Source: Embiotoca jacksoni (Eukaryota > Chordata > Actinopteri > Embiotocidae). Taken from it: DNA of 64,000 nt. The notes under the pieces were generated by a model. The model searched no databases and had not been told where the DNA came from. It saw only the letters and a program-made list of their open reading frames with translations. Positions 45,001-56,391 of the stretch are shown piece by piece. The stretch lies in the NCBI GenBank assembly GCA_022577435.1, contig JAKOON010000007.1, positions 15,150,426 through 15,214,425 of the forward strand, in the 5' to 3' direction. The position numbers were made by a program, and so were the translations under genes. How positions within the stretch are numbered: the stretch's first letter is position 1; each line of letters starts with the position of its first letter.

Positions 45001-48000
45001 TCTGATCCTAGGTGGGCCACTTCCTCCAGCAGCACCTCCACAGATTCCAGGACATATGATGAGGTCCCTAGTGAGGACATGCAGGTGGGATACACATGCT
45101 CAGATACACACATGCATGTTCCAAGTTCAGCTAAACCTTATGTGTGACTCCTGACTTTGATGTTGCCAGATTAGAAGTTGTGTGTCTGTGTGTGAGTGTG
45201 TGCAGCTGTTAAGGACTTTCTCTGTCTGAATGTGACACCCCATATCAGAAACCCGAATAAACAGACAGTGCTTTGTTACACGGCTATCAATGACGACTTT
45301 TTGTAGGCCAGGAAAGTGCAGAGTGTAAGCACGGGAGAAGAAGAGAAGTATAAAAGAAGGAAAAAACGAGGAAGGCAAGAGGTCATACAGCTTTACAGCC
45401 TTTAAACCCTTTTCTTAACCCCACTGACATGCAATTAAACACACGACCCACCTCTCACCACCTCCAGCCTGAAACATACACACCTCAGCCGCCTCAAATC
45501 AATAAATCTGAAGAGTGCCTAGCCTGATATACAAATTATGCCTTTCTTGTTTTTCCTCTGCCCTCATCTTCTCACATCTGTCATCCCCCCTACCACCCAC
45601 CCTCTACTCCACCCAGTCAGGGGAGAACCACAGGCAGCAGTCTGGGAATCAAGGGAAGCGACGCTCAAGTTTCTCAAGCAGCGACTCCGACAGGACCAAG
45701 CCATTAGTCTGCCTCAAGCAGGCAGATTCAAGTAAGTGTGTTTAGCTGGTTTTCCAAAGTAAAACACGTCCCCATGAACTACACTGACAGATTAATTGAA
45801 ACCTTTTATACAGTGGAAACTCACTTTGTGGGATAGATTTTGAGGTTTGTTTGTTTTTTTGTTTTTTTAGGGCTCTTTTATAGGAATTAATGCATGGTCA
45901 GTTGTGTCTGTATTTGCATATAAGAAAGTGTCATCGACTGAGTGTATTAATATAGTCTTAATTTAAGAGAGGACCTCAAATTGATCCATATGGAAGTTTA
46001 TATTGCAACCTGTTTTTTCAGCTTTATATCCCTGGTTTCGATCTGTGTAATTCCAGAGACCATAACAAGAATAGAATATAAAAAAAACAGCCTGCTGGGA
46101 AGGGAAAGAAGTAATAATACAGATGGCTCCTTCATGTAGATGTGTTTCACACAGGAGTGATACATTCCAATGCTCTGGTGTTGTTATAACTTACACTCGT
46201 CATACACTCCTTTTACTTGTGGACCAGCTCACTGACAGTCATAAAATTTGAGCTTTCATCTGGCTCAATATTTCTTCCATTCCTCTTTTCTCTTCATCAT
46301 CTTCTCACTTACCATCTATAATCTCATCCCTCTTCTCTTACCTCCCATTTGCGCTGACGTGTCATTCGGTCTCTCTTTCACAAGTAGACGAGATGACTGT
46401 CCTGGGTTTAGGAAAGCGATATCAGTGTGTTTGTCTCGTACAGTGCTCTTCCTGACGCCGTTTTCTCACTGTGGCCTTCACTGTCATGTTCTGACACATC
46501 AAAGAGTCGGCGATCTGCAGGGCTGAGAGCTTCAGGATGTAACCTGAGATTTATTGGACATTCACGTTAGATCCGCTGTCTCACCTCCTGACCTCTAACT
46601 CTGCAGCACCGTGTGTGTTTAGCTTTTATTCCTGCATTATATTAGTGTTCTTCACCCAAATTATTTGTTTTAATCCTAAACATAAAGTCAAATTACTGTG
46701 CTACACTTTCATGTGACCTGTAGAGGTGACATCATGTGTCTCACCTGGAGAGCACAGCATTAAAAAGGACAGACAGACAGATCACTGAGAGGGTTTGTCT
46801 TCTTCCCATAACCCTTGCACGTCTGACTTTTGACCTCTGGTCCCACCCAGATGCCAACCAGTATGGAAGGTATGGGAAAATGCGAGCAGAGGAGGATGCC
46901 AAGCGTTACCTCGGAGAAAAGGAGGAGCTGGAGAGAGAGAGGGACGGGATACGAAATGCACTTGTGACCCTCCGACAGGAAAAGAGAGAGCTGAAGGAAG
47001 AGCTGAAGACGGCCTCTGGTGAGAAGATACAAAAGATAACAGAGTGCAGATGGTACACAAATCGACTCCACTACATAAAAATTAAAAAAAATAACGAGTT
47101 ACTCTTGTCTCAAAATCAACAACACAACTATAGCATGCATCTATGTCCCCTCCTGCTGATAATCTTAAGAATGAAGAGACAAATAGTTCCACAGAGTTTT
47201 GTAAAGGAGAACAAAAGAAGGTATTAGTTAATTTATAAAATCATTTCTTGGCAGCTGGATAGTTCAATATTTGTTTGCAAAGATGACTCATATCTAGTGT
47301 ACATACTGTATCCCTGCTCTTTATCTGACCCTGCAGTCTGACCTCCATGATTGGAGGGCCATGAGAAACTACAACTCCCCTGTCGGGATAAATACAACTT
47401 TTCATTGGTATTATTATTAAAACTAACAACATGTTTATGAAAATGTTTTCTATGTCTAATGAACTAATTTCCTCTAGTTCCACTTAGTATTTAGCCAGCA
47501 GTCGAGTAGCATTCATTTAGAATTGAAGCAGTAGTATCCCTGTCTCTACACATAGTCCATTTCAGATTAAAATCCATACTAAAAATGTAATTTTTAATGC
47601 AATTAAAATGGTATTAACCTTGAGGTAATATCATTTAATTAAACGGTATTAACCTAAAGGTAGCATTTAAATCCTTTCGTTTACTTTGCATAGTTGTATC
47701 TTTAATCAGGTTTTATATTTTATAAAGTTTAGCTCTGTAATAATTGTAAAGAGTTGGTCGGAAAAAAAAACATCACTAGGTGCCAAATAGATGCAATGCT
47801 GTAAAAACAGAATTTACTTCTGAAATATTCATTATTTAAAGTGATATCCCATAATTCTACCAAGAATAAGCCTAACATGTGAGTAAGTGTACTTTATTCT
47901 GAAAGCCATCCTGAATTTGGAGGCTAACAACATCTAAAGGACGACATAAAGGTACAAATGTGTGTTTGTAATCATGCATCTTATTGTGTTTATGCGTCAT

Positions 48001-49171
48001 TGTGTTTCTGTGGAGCAGACAAGAGGAAGCCCTTCCTGAATAAGCGTGTGGCCCAGCTGGAGGAAGCCTGTTGGGCTAAAGAGGCAGAGAGGGTGGACCT
48101 GGAACTGCGAATGACTCGGGTCAAAGAAAACCTCAAGAAGAGTCTGGCAGGTGGAGCGCTGGGCGCACCAGTGGAGGCTAAACCACCTGCTAAGGTATAT
48201 TTGTAGCTTGATGTGGAAAGACGGGTATCTTTTTGCACACACCCATTTTTTATTTCCGTCTTTATTAAAAAATATTTTTGTGTAGGCATCCAGCAAAAAG
48301 ATCCAGAATATCTACAGTGAGTCTTTACCTGTAAACTGCGCCTCAGAGATGCGTCGTAGACCTCCATCTGTTTATGCGTCCTCTGCTGGGACTGTCATGC
48401 AGAAAGCAAAGGTAACGCTGATCAAATTTATCCCCTGAACACTTCCTCTGCCTGTCACTGTGGACAGATTTTCCTGTCGGTCTCCACTCACATTGAGTAA
48501 CAGCAGCATGTGCCAGCATCTAATGGGGTGTCACAGTTCAAACATAAACAGAAAGTCTTTGTATGATGGTGCAGTCATTTTGGACAATTGCAGCAAATGA
48601 AAAGCCTAATACATAGACTGGTATTTCTTCACAAAGACTGTACTGCATTTGTATGCACTGTCACCCAGATGTTGATGTACTGCGATGTACAGATTGAAAG
48701 AAACCAGTATGGAGAAGGTAGTAGCTTTGGCAGCACGGTGGTGCAGTGGTTAGCACTGTCGCCTCACAGCAAGAGGGCTCTGGGTTTGAACTTAGAACTT
48801 AAGCACTTAGGCATAGATGTAATAGATGATGTGTGGATGGAGATAGCAGCATTGTGTTTTGGATTTTGAGAACAAATGAACACGCATGGAACAATTCTGC
48901 AAATGGCTGAGATGGAAAGCAATGAGAACATTTCTTGACATGGTTCATATTTTAAGTATTGACTAACGTGATGATTAAGATAATTATGTTTCAATGATAT
49001 TGCCTAGCACTACTATCCGTGCAAACATCTATAGGCAGGGATGTTTATGTTTTTTATTCTATGTATGTACATTTCTGAACAATTACTTGAAATTCATTTT
49101 TCACATTGTCACTGAAACGCCTGCCTGACTGTCTGTTTCTACAGGAATGGGAGTCAAAGAAAGGAACCTAA
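40432..49171 (+). CDS. afap1l1: Actin filament-associated protein 1-like 1
   Basis: Actin-binding, Src-linked adaptor found at podosomes in mammals. Exons: 40430-40555 (ATG 40432), 40891-40974, 41078-41157, 41571-41706, 41906-42073, 42113-42327, 42418-42597, 42741-42824, 43439-43514, 43936-44055, 44136-44347, 44740-44885, 45012-45084, 45617-45731, 46851-47018, 48019-48194, 48286-48411, 49145-49171. They give 769 residues plus TAA, close to human AFAP1L1 (768 as I recall). SFVESLFE.FDC followed by the PPPLP and EEYYEEAAPLSPGK motifs separate it from AFAP1, as does its place after ablim3. Two junctions are unusual: a GC donor at 41158 and a 39-nt possible intron at 42074-42112. If the latter is exonic the protein is 782 residues. 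An upstream first exon may add 8 residues. Tail-to-tail with gabrp. Confidence 0.93.
41158..41570 (+). other. afap1l1: GC-AG intron in afap1l1
   Basis: The exon ends CAG at 41155-41157 and the intron begins GCAAGT, a strong donor consensus except C for T. The acceptor is GAGCAG at 41565-41570. The nearest GT, at 41162, would put the next exon out of frame, so GC must be used. GC-AG introns are about 1% of vertebrate introns and are spliced by the major spliceosome. Confidence 0.8.
42074..42112 (+). other. afap1l1: 39-nt segment: ultra-short intron or 13 extra codons
   Basis: Starts GTAAAC, ends TGCTCCCTCAG, is pyrimidine-rich toward the end, and is an exact 13-codon in-frame insertion without a stop. 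Flanking codons fit either way: splicing joins ITK to DNDSDALSSS, and read-through gives 13 residues starting GKPYL. From memory, the human gene has a boundary near this NDSDA block. Thirty-nine nt is below the size at which vertebrate introns are usually considered spliceable, so read-through is a serious alternative. Confidence 0.5.
42113..42824 (+). CDS. afap1l1: afap1l1 exons for the first PH domain
   Basis: 42113-42327 encodes the acidic SSSYESYEEDEEE block and the start of PH1 ([20 protein letters not shown], about residue 241 on). 42418-42597 continues with CYKSSKD, VVYIPKDSKRKHHELRF and LVLAVQSKEQAHRWL. 42741-42824 completes the last helix (VVREVSG). PH1 spans about residues 240-336 and is of normal size, with the conserved Trp near its end. 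Lipid specificity cannot be read from the sequence. Confidence 0.92.
43439..45084 (+). CDS. afap1l1: afap1l1 exons for the inter-PH linker and second PH domain
   Basis: 43439-43514 encodes the SDSDSVGVS linker, and 43936-44055 the basic AAGRKITRIISFSKKK stretch. 44136-44347 and 44740-44885 encode PH2 (GYLSVLMNQVWREQWCC, HPFAFRILRNSTEVAALE, ELGRWLGVLLAETG), about residues 422-510, then HYDYVDVETI. 45012-45084 adds a Ser/Thr-rich tail with TYDEVPSEDMQ, a possible phosphotyrosine site equivalent to YDDVP in the family. The donor after 44885 lies at GTGAGT; the in-frame TGA seen just beyond it is intronic. Confidence 0.92.
45617..49171 (+). CDS. afap1l1: afap1l1 C-terminal exons: Ser-rich segment, coiled coil, tail
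   Basis: 45617-45731 encodes a Ser-rich segment (RRSSFSSSDSDRTK). 46851-47018 and 48019-48194 encode the long charged coiled coil (EEDAKRYLGEKEELERERD, TLRQEKRELKEELK, AERVDLELRMTRVKENLKKS), about residues 615-705. This is the actin-binding and self-association end of AFAP proteins. 48286-48411 encodes LPVNCASEMRRRPPS and the start of the terminal QKAKEWE block, and 49145-49171 finishes it before TAA at 49169. The same QKAKEWE ending is found in AFAP1 and AFAP1L1. Confidence 0.92.
48729..48792 (+). repeat. tRNA-like dispersed repeat fragment
   Basis: The stretch GGCAGCACGGTGGTGCAGTG then GTTAGCACTGTCGCCTCACA, ending in TGGGTTTGAAC, is a sequence I recognise as widely dispersed in fish genomes. 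GTGGTGCAGTGGTTAGCAC resembles a tRNA A box and GGGTTTGAAC a B box. The 3' part is lost after about 60 bp. It lies in the last afap1l1 intron. Confidence 0.65.
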
Positions 49172-51031
49172 GAGGAGTTTCATGGTAAGAACGGGAGATA
49201 TAAGGATGTGACTTTTTTGACCTTCACTCTCACTAATGATAGTCTGCCATCAACATCCCAAACACTACACTTGTTTCATTTTAGACTAAGAGGAAATAGT
49301 ACATAAACTGTAATGAAATAAATCAGCCACTAGATGGAGGTACAACTCACTGAATATTTACTCTCGGACCACTTGGATTACAAGGACTGTTCACTCTGTA
49401 TTCAACTTTTTCACTGTAAATTGAGTGACACAGTCTGAAATATGGAAGCAAGAAAGTAAAGTTTATGAAAGAAAGACAAGAAGAGTGTTTTGAAAGCACA
49501 GCGAGTGCATAAAAAGGAGTGTTAAAAAAGCACACATTGTGTTGGCACCACTGTTAGTGTGATGTGGGAAAAGACAACCTAAGTAATGTGATGTGTTTAA
49601 ATAATAGAGAATGAAACGCGATGTAAGCCACAAAGTGCCTTTTTTATGACTTTTTTTTTCTGCTTGTACATAGTGAGCCAAGACTACTGTTTTGTATGTT
49701 TTTTTTTATACTTTTATACTGTGCAACGTTTCATTTCTCATCATCTTCATAAGACATAAAAGACTGCAGAAGTTTTAGGCACTTAAATAGTTTTCCAGAT
49801 AAATACTTTTTATCTATCCGTCAACTTCATGCAAAGTGCACACAAACAGAAAGAAAACTAGATTTTTACTTATCAGGCAGGTTGTCAGTTCCTCTGTGGA
49901 TTTCAGCTGTCTCAGTCACTTCTGCATCTCCATGTAGACGGACTCCGTGTTAATGAGATCATACCATCTGTTGCTGCACTCCCTCTTCTTCCTGCTGCTG
50001 GTTTTTAATGACTGTGGCTGTGTTTGGGACCAATCAGATGCTGCCTGATGGCATTGCGTGATGGATAAAAAGTATTTCAAGTGCCTAAAACTTTTGCGTA
50101 TGACTCTACCTGATGTATTCAGCTGTGTGCCATGGAGCGTTCTGTGTTTTATTTTATGACTGCACTTATTAGATTAGGTTGAAACTATTTTACTAAGTGA
50201 TTCAACCTGCCGAATTATTTGGTCAGAACAAAAGCCTGTGTCAACTTGACCTCTTTGGCATACAGTCAAATAGAGTTGGAAACTCATGTTATAGATAAAT
50301 GAGTTAATAACAAAGTGGTGCTATTAAGTGATACAAGTCAATCTTTTCCCAGTGAGGAAGTATGTTATTTTAACTCCTTCTCTTCTGAACCTGTGGTCGA
50401 CTTTTGCACTTTACTGTCTTCTTACCTAGATAAGGAAATAATAAATTGTGTGTCTTATTTTCCAAGGAAACAATCTATAATCATTTGCTATACACACACA
50501 CTGAATTTCCTCCCATTAAAATGCACAAACGCCAGTCACTGATGTATTCTTTTAATTTCACAATGATATGCTGTGAAGTACATCTCATACAAACGATGCA
50601 TTAGAGCCAAAGAGAAGGAAAAAAAAACATTTAAATCAGTCATTTCATGAAGGCAATTTAATGCTGCACCGTATAGTGTGGTGCAGTTCAGGCAGCCTGT
50701 TGTTTATAGCAAATTATCTCATCCTCATTTGATGTATGGGTTTGTCAATAGATAACAGCTACTTTGTATCACCACGCTTGCATGCTAATATAATGGAGCC
50801 ATCCATACATACATGACCAATAGTATATTTCAATGCACAGCGTATTACAAAGAAGAATTTCCAGTTTGCAGTCCCAACCAACTGATTTTCAGCAATATGT
50901 AGCCCTAAAAAGGTTTTGTAGGTGTGGTACAAAACGGCTGCATCACAAGAGTTCGGATCCCGGGTGTGGTGACGGTTATAGAGCAGCTTCAGGATGGAGA
51001 AATGAACTATTCAGCAGCTTGGCGGCAGCCC
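49172..51031. other. Convergent 3' UTR region of afap1l1 and gabrp
   Basis: About 1.9 kb with no other gene recognised. AATAAA at 49317-49322 and 50440-50445 could serve afap1l1. On the minus strand only the weaker ATTAAA (50657-50662) is noted for gabrp. Long readouts from either side could overlap. Confidence 0.5.
49317..49322 (+). promoter_or_regulatory. Candidate afap1l1 poly(A) signal
   Basis: AATAAA 146 nt after the afap1l1 stop codon. A second AATAAA at 50440-50445 would give a longer 3' UTR. Confidence 0.4.
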
Positions 51032-52605
51032 TCAGAAAAAGAGATAGTAAAGCCAGTATAGGATATTGACAAACAGGAACGCCGTGGGGAAAACAGTGCG
51101 GGCATGGCGATCAATATTGTGGGGATTTTCCACATTGAAGACGGCTGCCACCCTTCGTGATGCATTCTTCACAGATGACAAACCACAGCCCTGATTTGGC
51201 AGCTTCTCCTTTGATCCAGCATGGTTCTTCGTGTCCCTGTTCACTGCCTGCTCCGTGGGCTCCTCTGCAGTGGAGCCGATCTCCACGGACTGGTTTGGTT
51301 GGCTGGAGCGGACAACGGGGATTGAGCCGTTTCCATTAGACTCACTGCACTCCCTCAGAAGTTCCTGATGGATAGATAAACAGATGTGTTGATGCTTGAA
51401 ATGTTTTCATGAACACGGAAATGTGCCTTCTTCATCTCGTTTAAATGTAAGCATGCTGCTCACCCTGTGTAGGTCCTCTAATGTCTGGTGCTGCATGGTG
51501 CAAAAATGAGCGCAGGCATATTCCAGCAGAGCCCCAAAAATGAAAGTGAAACAGATGCCCAAGTAAACATCTATGGCCTTTATGAAACAGTTGGCATTGG
51601 GCAGGGAAGTGCGGGCACCCATCATCAGAGTGGTCATTGTGAGGACTGTTGTCACTCCTGAGGGGCAGATCAGAGTTTATGTAAGATAATGGTTTACAGG
51701 TGTTTGTGTTTGTCTGCTCCCTGCTGTTCAGTCTTCCCAAACTATTTTTAATTTGCTTTTGCATTCCTTTAGTTTCAGTATTTTAATGACTTCAGAATTG
51801 TTTTCACTACATACATAAATGACTTTTGCAGGGAACGTAAAGGTAAAATATGTGCTAAATCAGTGATGCACCAATGTTGTATTGTCGTTTGCTATTGTGT
51901 TTTCATGAGGCCAGGATAGTTTGAATGTCTTGCTGTCTGTGGTGTGATGTAGGTTATTTTCTTTGACTCCCACTTCCCAGCTGACTGCTTCAGTTGATGA
52001 TCAGTTGACAAAAGAAGAGGTGTTATTGAGTGGCTATGGTCATAGTCATCCATTTGTTGACATAGGTCATAATGTTACACATTGTAAAGCTTCAATTTCA
52101 AATGGAAAAACAACTTGCTATTAGAGTTAAGTCTTCCTCAGAGAAAATGATATGGTGGTCCAGAATATTTCAGGCATACAAATGTTTAAGCGAGCAGTGT
52201 TCTGTTTAGAGCATAATACAATATTCAGTTTAAATCTTTGACAAAATTATGATGAAAATCAATTTATGGTACAAGCAGATAATGTTATGAGATGATAGTT
52301 ATATAACACCACTTAAACTTATAAGATCAAAGAGAGACACTATGAATCAATGTTATAAGCCCAATGATACTGTAATGATAAGTCAATGCACTCCAATGTA
52401 CCAAAATGGAGATACGTAATCATGCAGTAAAAGTACAAAATTCGGTCCAGACCAATGCATGTCCGAGCTGGTACGGATGACTGGCTGATCCAGAAGGAGA
52501 CCCAGGAGAGAACCACCAGCAAAATGGAGGGAACATATGTCTCCAGGATGAAGAACAACACGTTTCTACTCAGGGCGAAATGCAGCACCAGCTTGGGGTA
52601 TTGTC
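51032..52605 (-). CDS. gabrp: gabrp exons for membrane helices M1-M4
   Basis: 52605-52453 encodes M1 (NVLFFILETYVPSILLVVLS, about residues 240-262) and the start of M2 after VPARTCIG. 51657-51464 encodes M2 (TTVLTMTTLMMGA) and M3 (AIDVYLGICFTFIFGALLEY). 51364-51032 encodes the cytoplasmic loop, which is Ser/Asn/Glu-rich and not recognisably conserved, then M4 (FPTAFLFVNILYWLYYLFF) directly before TGA. The donor at 52452 is GTCTGG, a weaker match than its neighbours. Confidence 0.9.
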
Positions 52606-54810
52606 CTGAGAGGAGGCACAAAAGGACACAGCTTTCTAAACAGATAAAGATTTTGAATGTGTTGTATTATGATTGTGCTCCAGGTGCGAGGGGAATCCTG
52701 GGAGATGAAGTACCTGTTTCGTACACAGCCTCTGACACTGATGTGTAGTAGCTCTCCACACTGTACTGAGCCAGCCGCAGTGTGTTCAAACCCTTCACTG
52801 AATCATTCCCTCGGGTCCAGTAGAAGACCACATCCTGGATGTTGTAGCCCCCTAACAACACAAACACTAATCAACTCTCAGTGAATCTGACCTGCTCAGA
52901 ATAAAATAGCCTCTTCGGTTTGATACTCACTCCACTGATGATGATGATGAAAATGGAGGGCGTGATGATGAGATGATGATGACTTATGTCCATCTACCCA
53001 CTTGATTGAGGGTTGATGGATCGCTCAGGAAGTACTCACAGCTCTCCAGCTGCAGGGTGCACACCTGTTTGTCCATGGGGTACTTGGTCAGCTCCATGTT
53101 GCAGGCGATCGTAGCTGTGATGCTGTTGAATATTCAGAGAAAGATCATGAACAACCCTCAAACCTCCCCTGAAAAAAACTCTTTTGATGTGGGACATGGC
53201 AATTAATCAGAGCTGATAACAAAGAACGCTCCTCCCCTGAGCAACAGTCAAGAGAACAAAGATCTGAAGTGTCAGCATTATATGTCAGTCTCTGATGCAT
53301 TAATTATAAGTAGCTGACTTATTGGGATCCTGTGATAATCTTTAGATTTGAAAATCTTCTTCTTATACACTACTTGTGGCACTGTTGTTCTGATGTACTG
53401 CAGAAATGAGGGCAGGTTTCTGACTCATGCTGTATTCAATCACCACTATAACATCAGACACTGTTAACAGTCATGCATTAAAGTGCCTCTGTGGACTCAG
53501 GAAGAATGAAGGATACCCAGAGCCCCCTGCACGAAGCTGCCCTTTCTGTCCTCAGTTAAGCCAACTTGCTCCAGTAAAGTTCTGTAGCATTGTGACATGA
53601 CAGATGAAACAGCAGCACAGATATTTATTTTGTTTTTCTCTGTGGCCAAAAGGGACTCTGCAAATATTCACTGACAAAATCGTAAGTGTTTGAAGGGAGA
53701 CATACTGAAATGTAGCTCAATGCCCTTAAGTTATATGACTGGCTGATGATACATAAGTGATTTTTTTTTTTTTTTTTTTTTTTTTAGTAGAACCTGAAGC
53801 CAGTTCATGGTTGATTACGACAGTAATCATGAAAACAAAATTAGATATGCTTGTTTGCTTTTCTACTTTTGTGTGTTTGTGTGTTTCCTGAAACAAGCTC
53901 AGCAGATTTTGCAAAGATTATTTTCTGACACATTAACAAGGTCAGTAAATGTCAAATCAATAAGTCAAAACCCTTCAATAAAGAAATTTACCGAAGGGCA
54001 TAGAGAACAGTTCCATTGCTGAAGATGCGTATGAGGCGGTTTTCCACTGTGACATCATGCAGGAAGGAGCGCTTGGAGTCTGGGATAAAGGTATCGGGGA
54101 TCCAAAGCAGTGACACCAGGCGTCCGTCCACACTCACGCTCTCGTTTCCGGGGAATACCAGCCTGGCATCACGCCAGCGCTGACGGAGGAAGATGGTCGC
54201 AGTGTAGTCCTAAGAAGAAGAAGATAAGGCTTGTATTCAGTCATCAGCTCCCTCATTCACCCACTGACACAAAAATAGAAGGAAGAGTTGCATACCATGT
54301 TGATTTCAGAGATGGCATCAATGCTGGCGATATCGAGGCTCATTCCAATTTCCACAGGACCCTCTTTATGAGACAGGGACACAGGACACTTTGGTAACAT
54401 GTCAGTTTCCAATAAAGAGACAAACAAGCAGAGACTGCTTTGAGAGGACTTAAGCTCAATATTGACTTCTCAAGCTACTTTGTACCATTGAAATTAGGTC
54501 TGAGGTAGCGGTTGTATCCCTTCATGAGCTTCTGAATTGTTGGCTGAAGCTGAGAGCCGTTCCATTCACCCCAGTGGTTGCTAGGGAACATACAACTACT
54601 GATAAAAGTAGAGAGATGACAAACAAGTGTTACAGGAGATGGAAAATGGAAAACAAGTGTTGGTGCAGAACACGGAACAAACCAATTGCATTAAATCAAT
54701 GTAAATGTCAATATCTGTTGTTAACACTACATTTGTTTTCAATCTCAGGTCCCTCACCCCTGTAAGAAGGTCAGGAAGAGGATCAGTAGCACGTGCACCA
54801 GGACGCACAT
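51032..54810 (-). CDS. gabrp: GABA-A receptor pi-like subunit (Cys-loop chloride channel)
   Basis: Subunit of a pentameric GABA-gated chloride channel in the plasma membrane. Nine minus-strand exons: 54810-54758, 54598-54486, 54363-54296, 54209-53992, 53122-53040, 52851-52714, 52605-52453, 51657-51464, 51364-51032. They keep frame and give 450 residues plus TGA. The 68-, 83-, 138- and 153-nt exons have typical GABA-A receptor sizes. Features in order: signal peptide (MCVLVHVLLILFLTFLQG), LLWIPDTF, Cys-loop C158 to C172 (13 between), four membrane helices. PAR before M2 marks an anion channel. ARTSLPNANCFIKAIDVYLG between M2 and M3, and GNDSVKGLNTLRLAQY in the ligand domain, are closest to the pi subunit I remember. 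The fish-specific zeta subunit is the main alternative. Convergent with afap1l1. Confidence 0.85.
52714..54810 (-). CDS. gabrp: gabrp exons for signal peptide and ligand-binding domain
   Basis: ATG at 54810-54808 begins a 17-residue hydrophobic signal peptide; the exon ends in a GTGAGG donor. The following exons encode PTIQKLMKGYNRYLRP, GPVEIGMSLDIASIDAISE, DYTATIFLRQRW, LLWIPDTFIPDSKRS, the Cys-loop (C..MDKQVC) and GYNIQDVVFYW. N-glycosylation sequons are NGS, NES, NGT and NDS. The exon 53122-53040 is exactly 83 nt, a hallmark of the GABA-A/glycine receptor family. Codon T+GG across 53040/52851 gives Trp in SWGY. The start is supported by the signal peptide and by the absence of a better upstream ATG in frame. 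Confidence 0.88.
53761..53786. repeat. Poly(T) tract
   Basis: About 26 consecutive T on the plus strand (A on the gabrp transcript), in the gabrp intron 53123-53991, which otherwise holds nothing recognised. Confidence 0.85.
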
Positions 54811-55699
54811 CGTGGGTCAGCGGGCAGAGGTCAGCAACGCTGCTCGGAGAGAGAACACATAAACCTGCTGTCCACAAGTCATTCTCCTGCCCAATTACAT
54901 TGTGTGGTCTGACACATTTTCACCATAGGATGGCAGCGCCTAACCGAACGTGATCACAAACCTCAGGGGAAATCTGCAGCGCAGCAGCCATTCTCACCCT
55001 TTGATGTTATAAAACAGGGTCCCGATACTTGTAAAATGCGCTGGAAACTTGTATTGATCCCGTCTCCCTGCTGCCATTAATATATTATTAGCTGCTCCAT
55101 TTGGCTCTCACACACTCATGTGCACAGACACACAAACACACACAAACATTCATACAAACACACACATACATGCACACAGAAACAATTGAAGACTGTTTAT
55201 GAGATCAGAATGCATTTCCATATTTACATGTTTCTTTGCTGTATGACATTTACCTGCTGATTTATGTGACCACTGCCTCATGGTTTATTCACAAAGCCTC
55301 CCTGATGACCAAGTCTGTCACCAACTCATCAAGGGCTCCCTGTCTGGTATTCGCCACTTCGTGTCATCCAAATATGACATCCATACGTTTGTCATTCAGC
55401 TATTCCCAAAGCAATCTTTGCAAACATTACATTTGCATGTTACCAGAAACTAAACAAATATATATATAATATTCAGTGTATTATTTACACAGAATTGTGA
55501 TGCCAAATGATGATTTATATTTATTTTCATTCCCTAATAGCCAAAATGGAAGTTAAAGAGCCAAAGAATGTTATTAGGTTGTATTTGTTTCTCTGCATGA
55601 CACTTATTACTAATTCATGCAAATATAATAATCTGTTTTTATTTTTTCTTCTCCTTTGCTGCTCTTTAGCTTGTAGGCTGAAGTCTCATTTGTTATTTT

Positions 55700-56340
55700 G
55701 CGCTGCGTTATGCACGTTTCCCCTCTTCCAGCCTCCCCTTGCTTTTTTTCCCCCCCATTAAGCCGTATGTTGAACTACAGAATAGCTGCCAACACTCTCT
55801 TTGTTTTCCTCCCCTTTCATTTTCTCTCTTTTTTCTGTATGCACATCCAAAAGAACATCTCACCTTTTTGCCCTGAAATTGTCTCCATCCCTTCACATTG
55901 TTTACATTCAAATTTCTCATTGTGAAGTTTGCTCTCTTCCTTTCTCTTACCTGCTTCGGTCTTGCCACACTCACCTTGTGGTTTTCTCCCCTCTCAGCTC
56001 TCCTTTGTTTCCACCTCCTCTCCTCTTGCTCTTCCTCTATCCCAAGTGTTGGCAGTGGCTTAGATTGGTTCCCCCTCCTCTGTTATTTATGATTATATCC
56101 CGGTGTTTCTTCCATCTACCAACAAAACCACAGTTGCGTCTAATATTTTCTTCTTGGTGTGTGGGCTAACTGCTGGTTGCTTTACTGTTTGTGCAACTCC
56201 CCTCGTCTCTCTGCACAGCTACATTCATCTCCCCACAGAGCCTCTGTGCAACCGCCTCCCCATCCCCCTCCTCCTCATCCCCCCCCCCACCCCCTTCTCT
56301 GTTTATGCCACTCAGCATCTCATTTGCTCATCTCGTTTCA
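55700..56340 (+). repeat. Pyrimidine-rich tract
   Basis: About 640 bp in which C and T dominate the plus strand (for example runs at 55736-55757 and 56230-56300). The frames here are Ser/Pro/Leu-rich artefacts of composition. Confidence 0.7.
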
Positions 56341-56353
56341 CTGACCCCCACCT

Positions 56354-56354
<1 letters not shown>

Positions 56355-56390
<36 letters not shown>
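56355..56390. repeat. (CA)n microsatellite, about 18 units
   Basis: CA array at the end of the pyrimidine-rich tract. Confidence 0.95.

Positions 56391-56391
<1 letters not shown>

Noticed and set aside
44886..45147. Stop codon TGA just after SFL in afap1l1, suggesting a truncated protein
   Set aside because: The stop lies inside the intron if the GTGAGT donor at 44886 is used, and the next exon restores the frame with the expected sequence.
48729..48792. A true tRNA gene
   Set aside because: A- and B-box-like motifs are present, but no acceptor stem closes and the 3' half is missing, so it is a repeat fragment.
54596..54877. Minus-strand frame beginning MWTAGLCVL as the gabrp start
   Set aside because: It is out of frame with the conserved exons. 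The ATG at 54810 gives a clear signal peptide and joins the next exon in phase.
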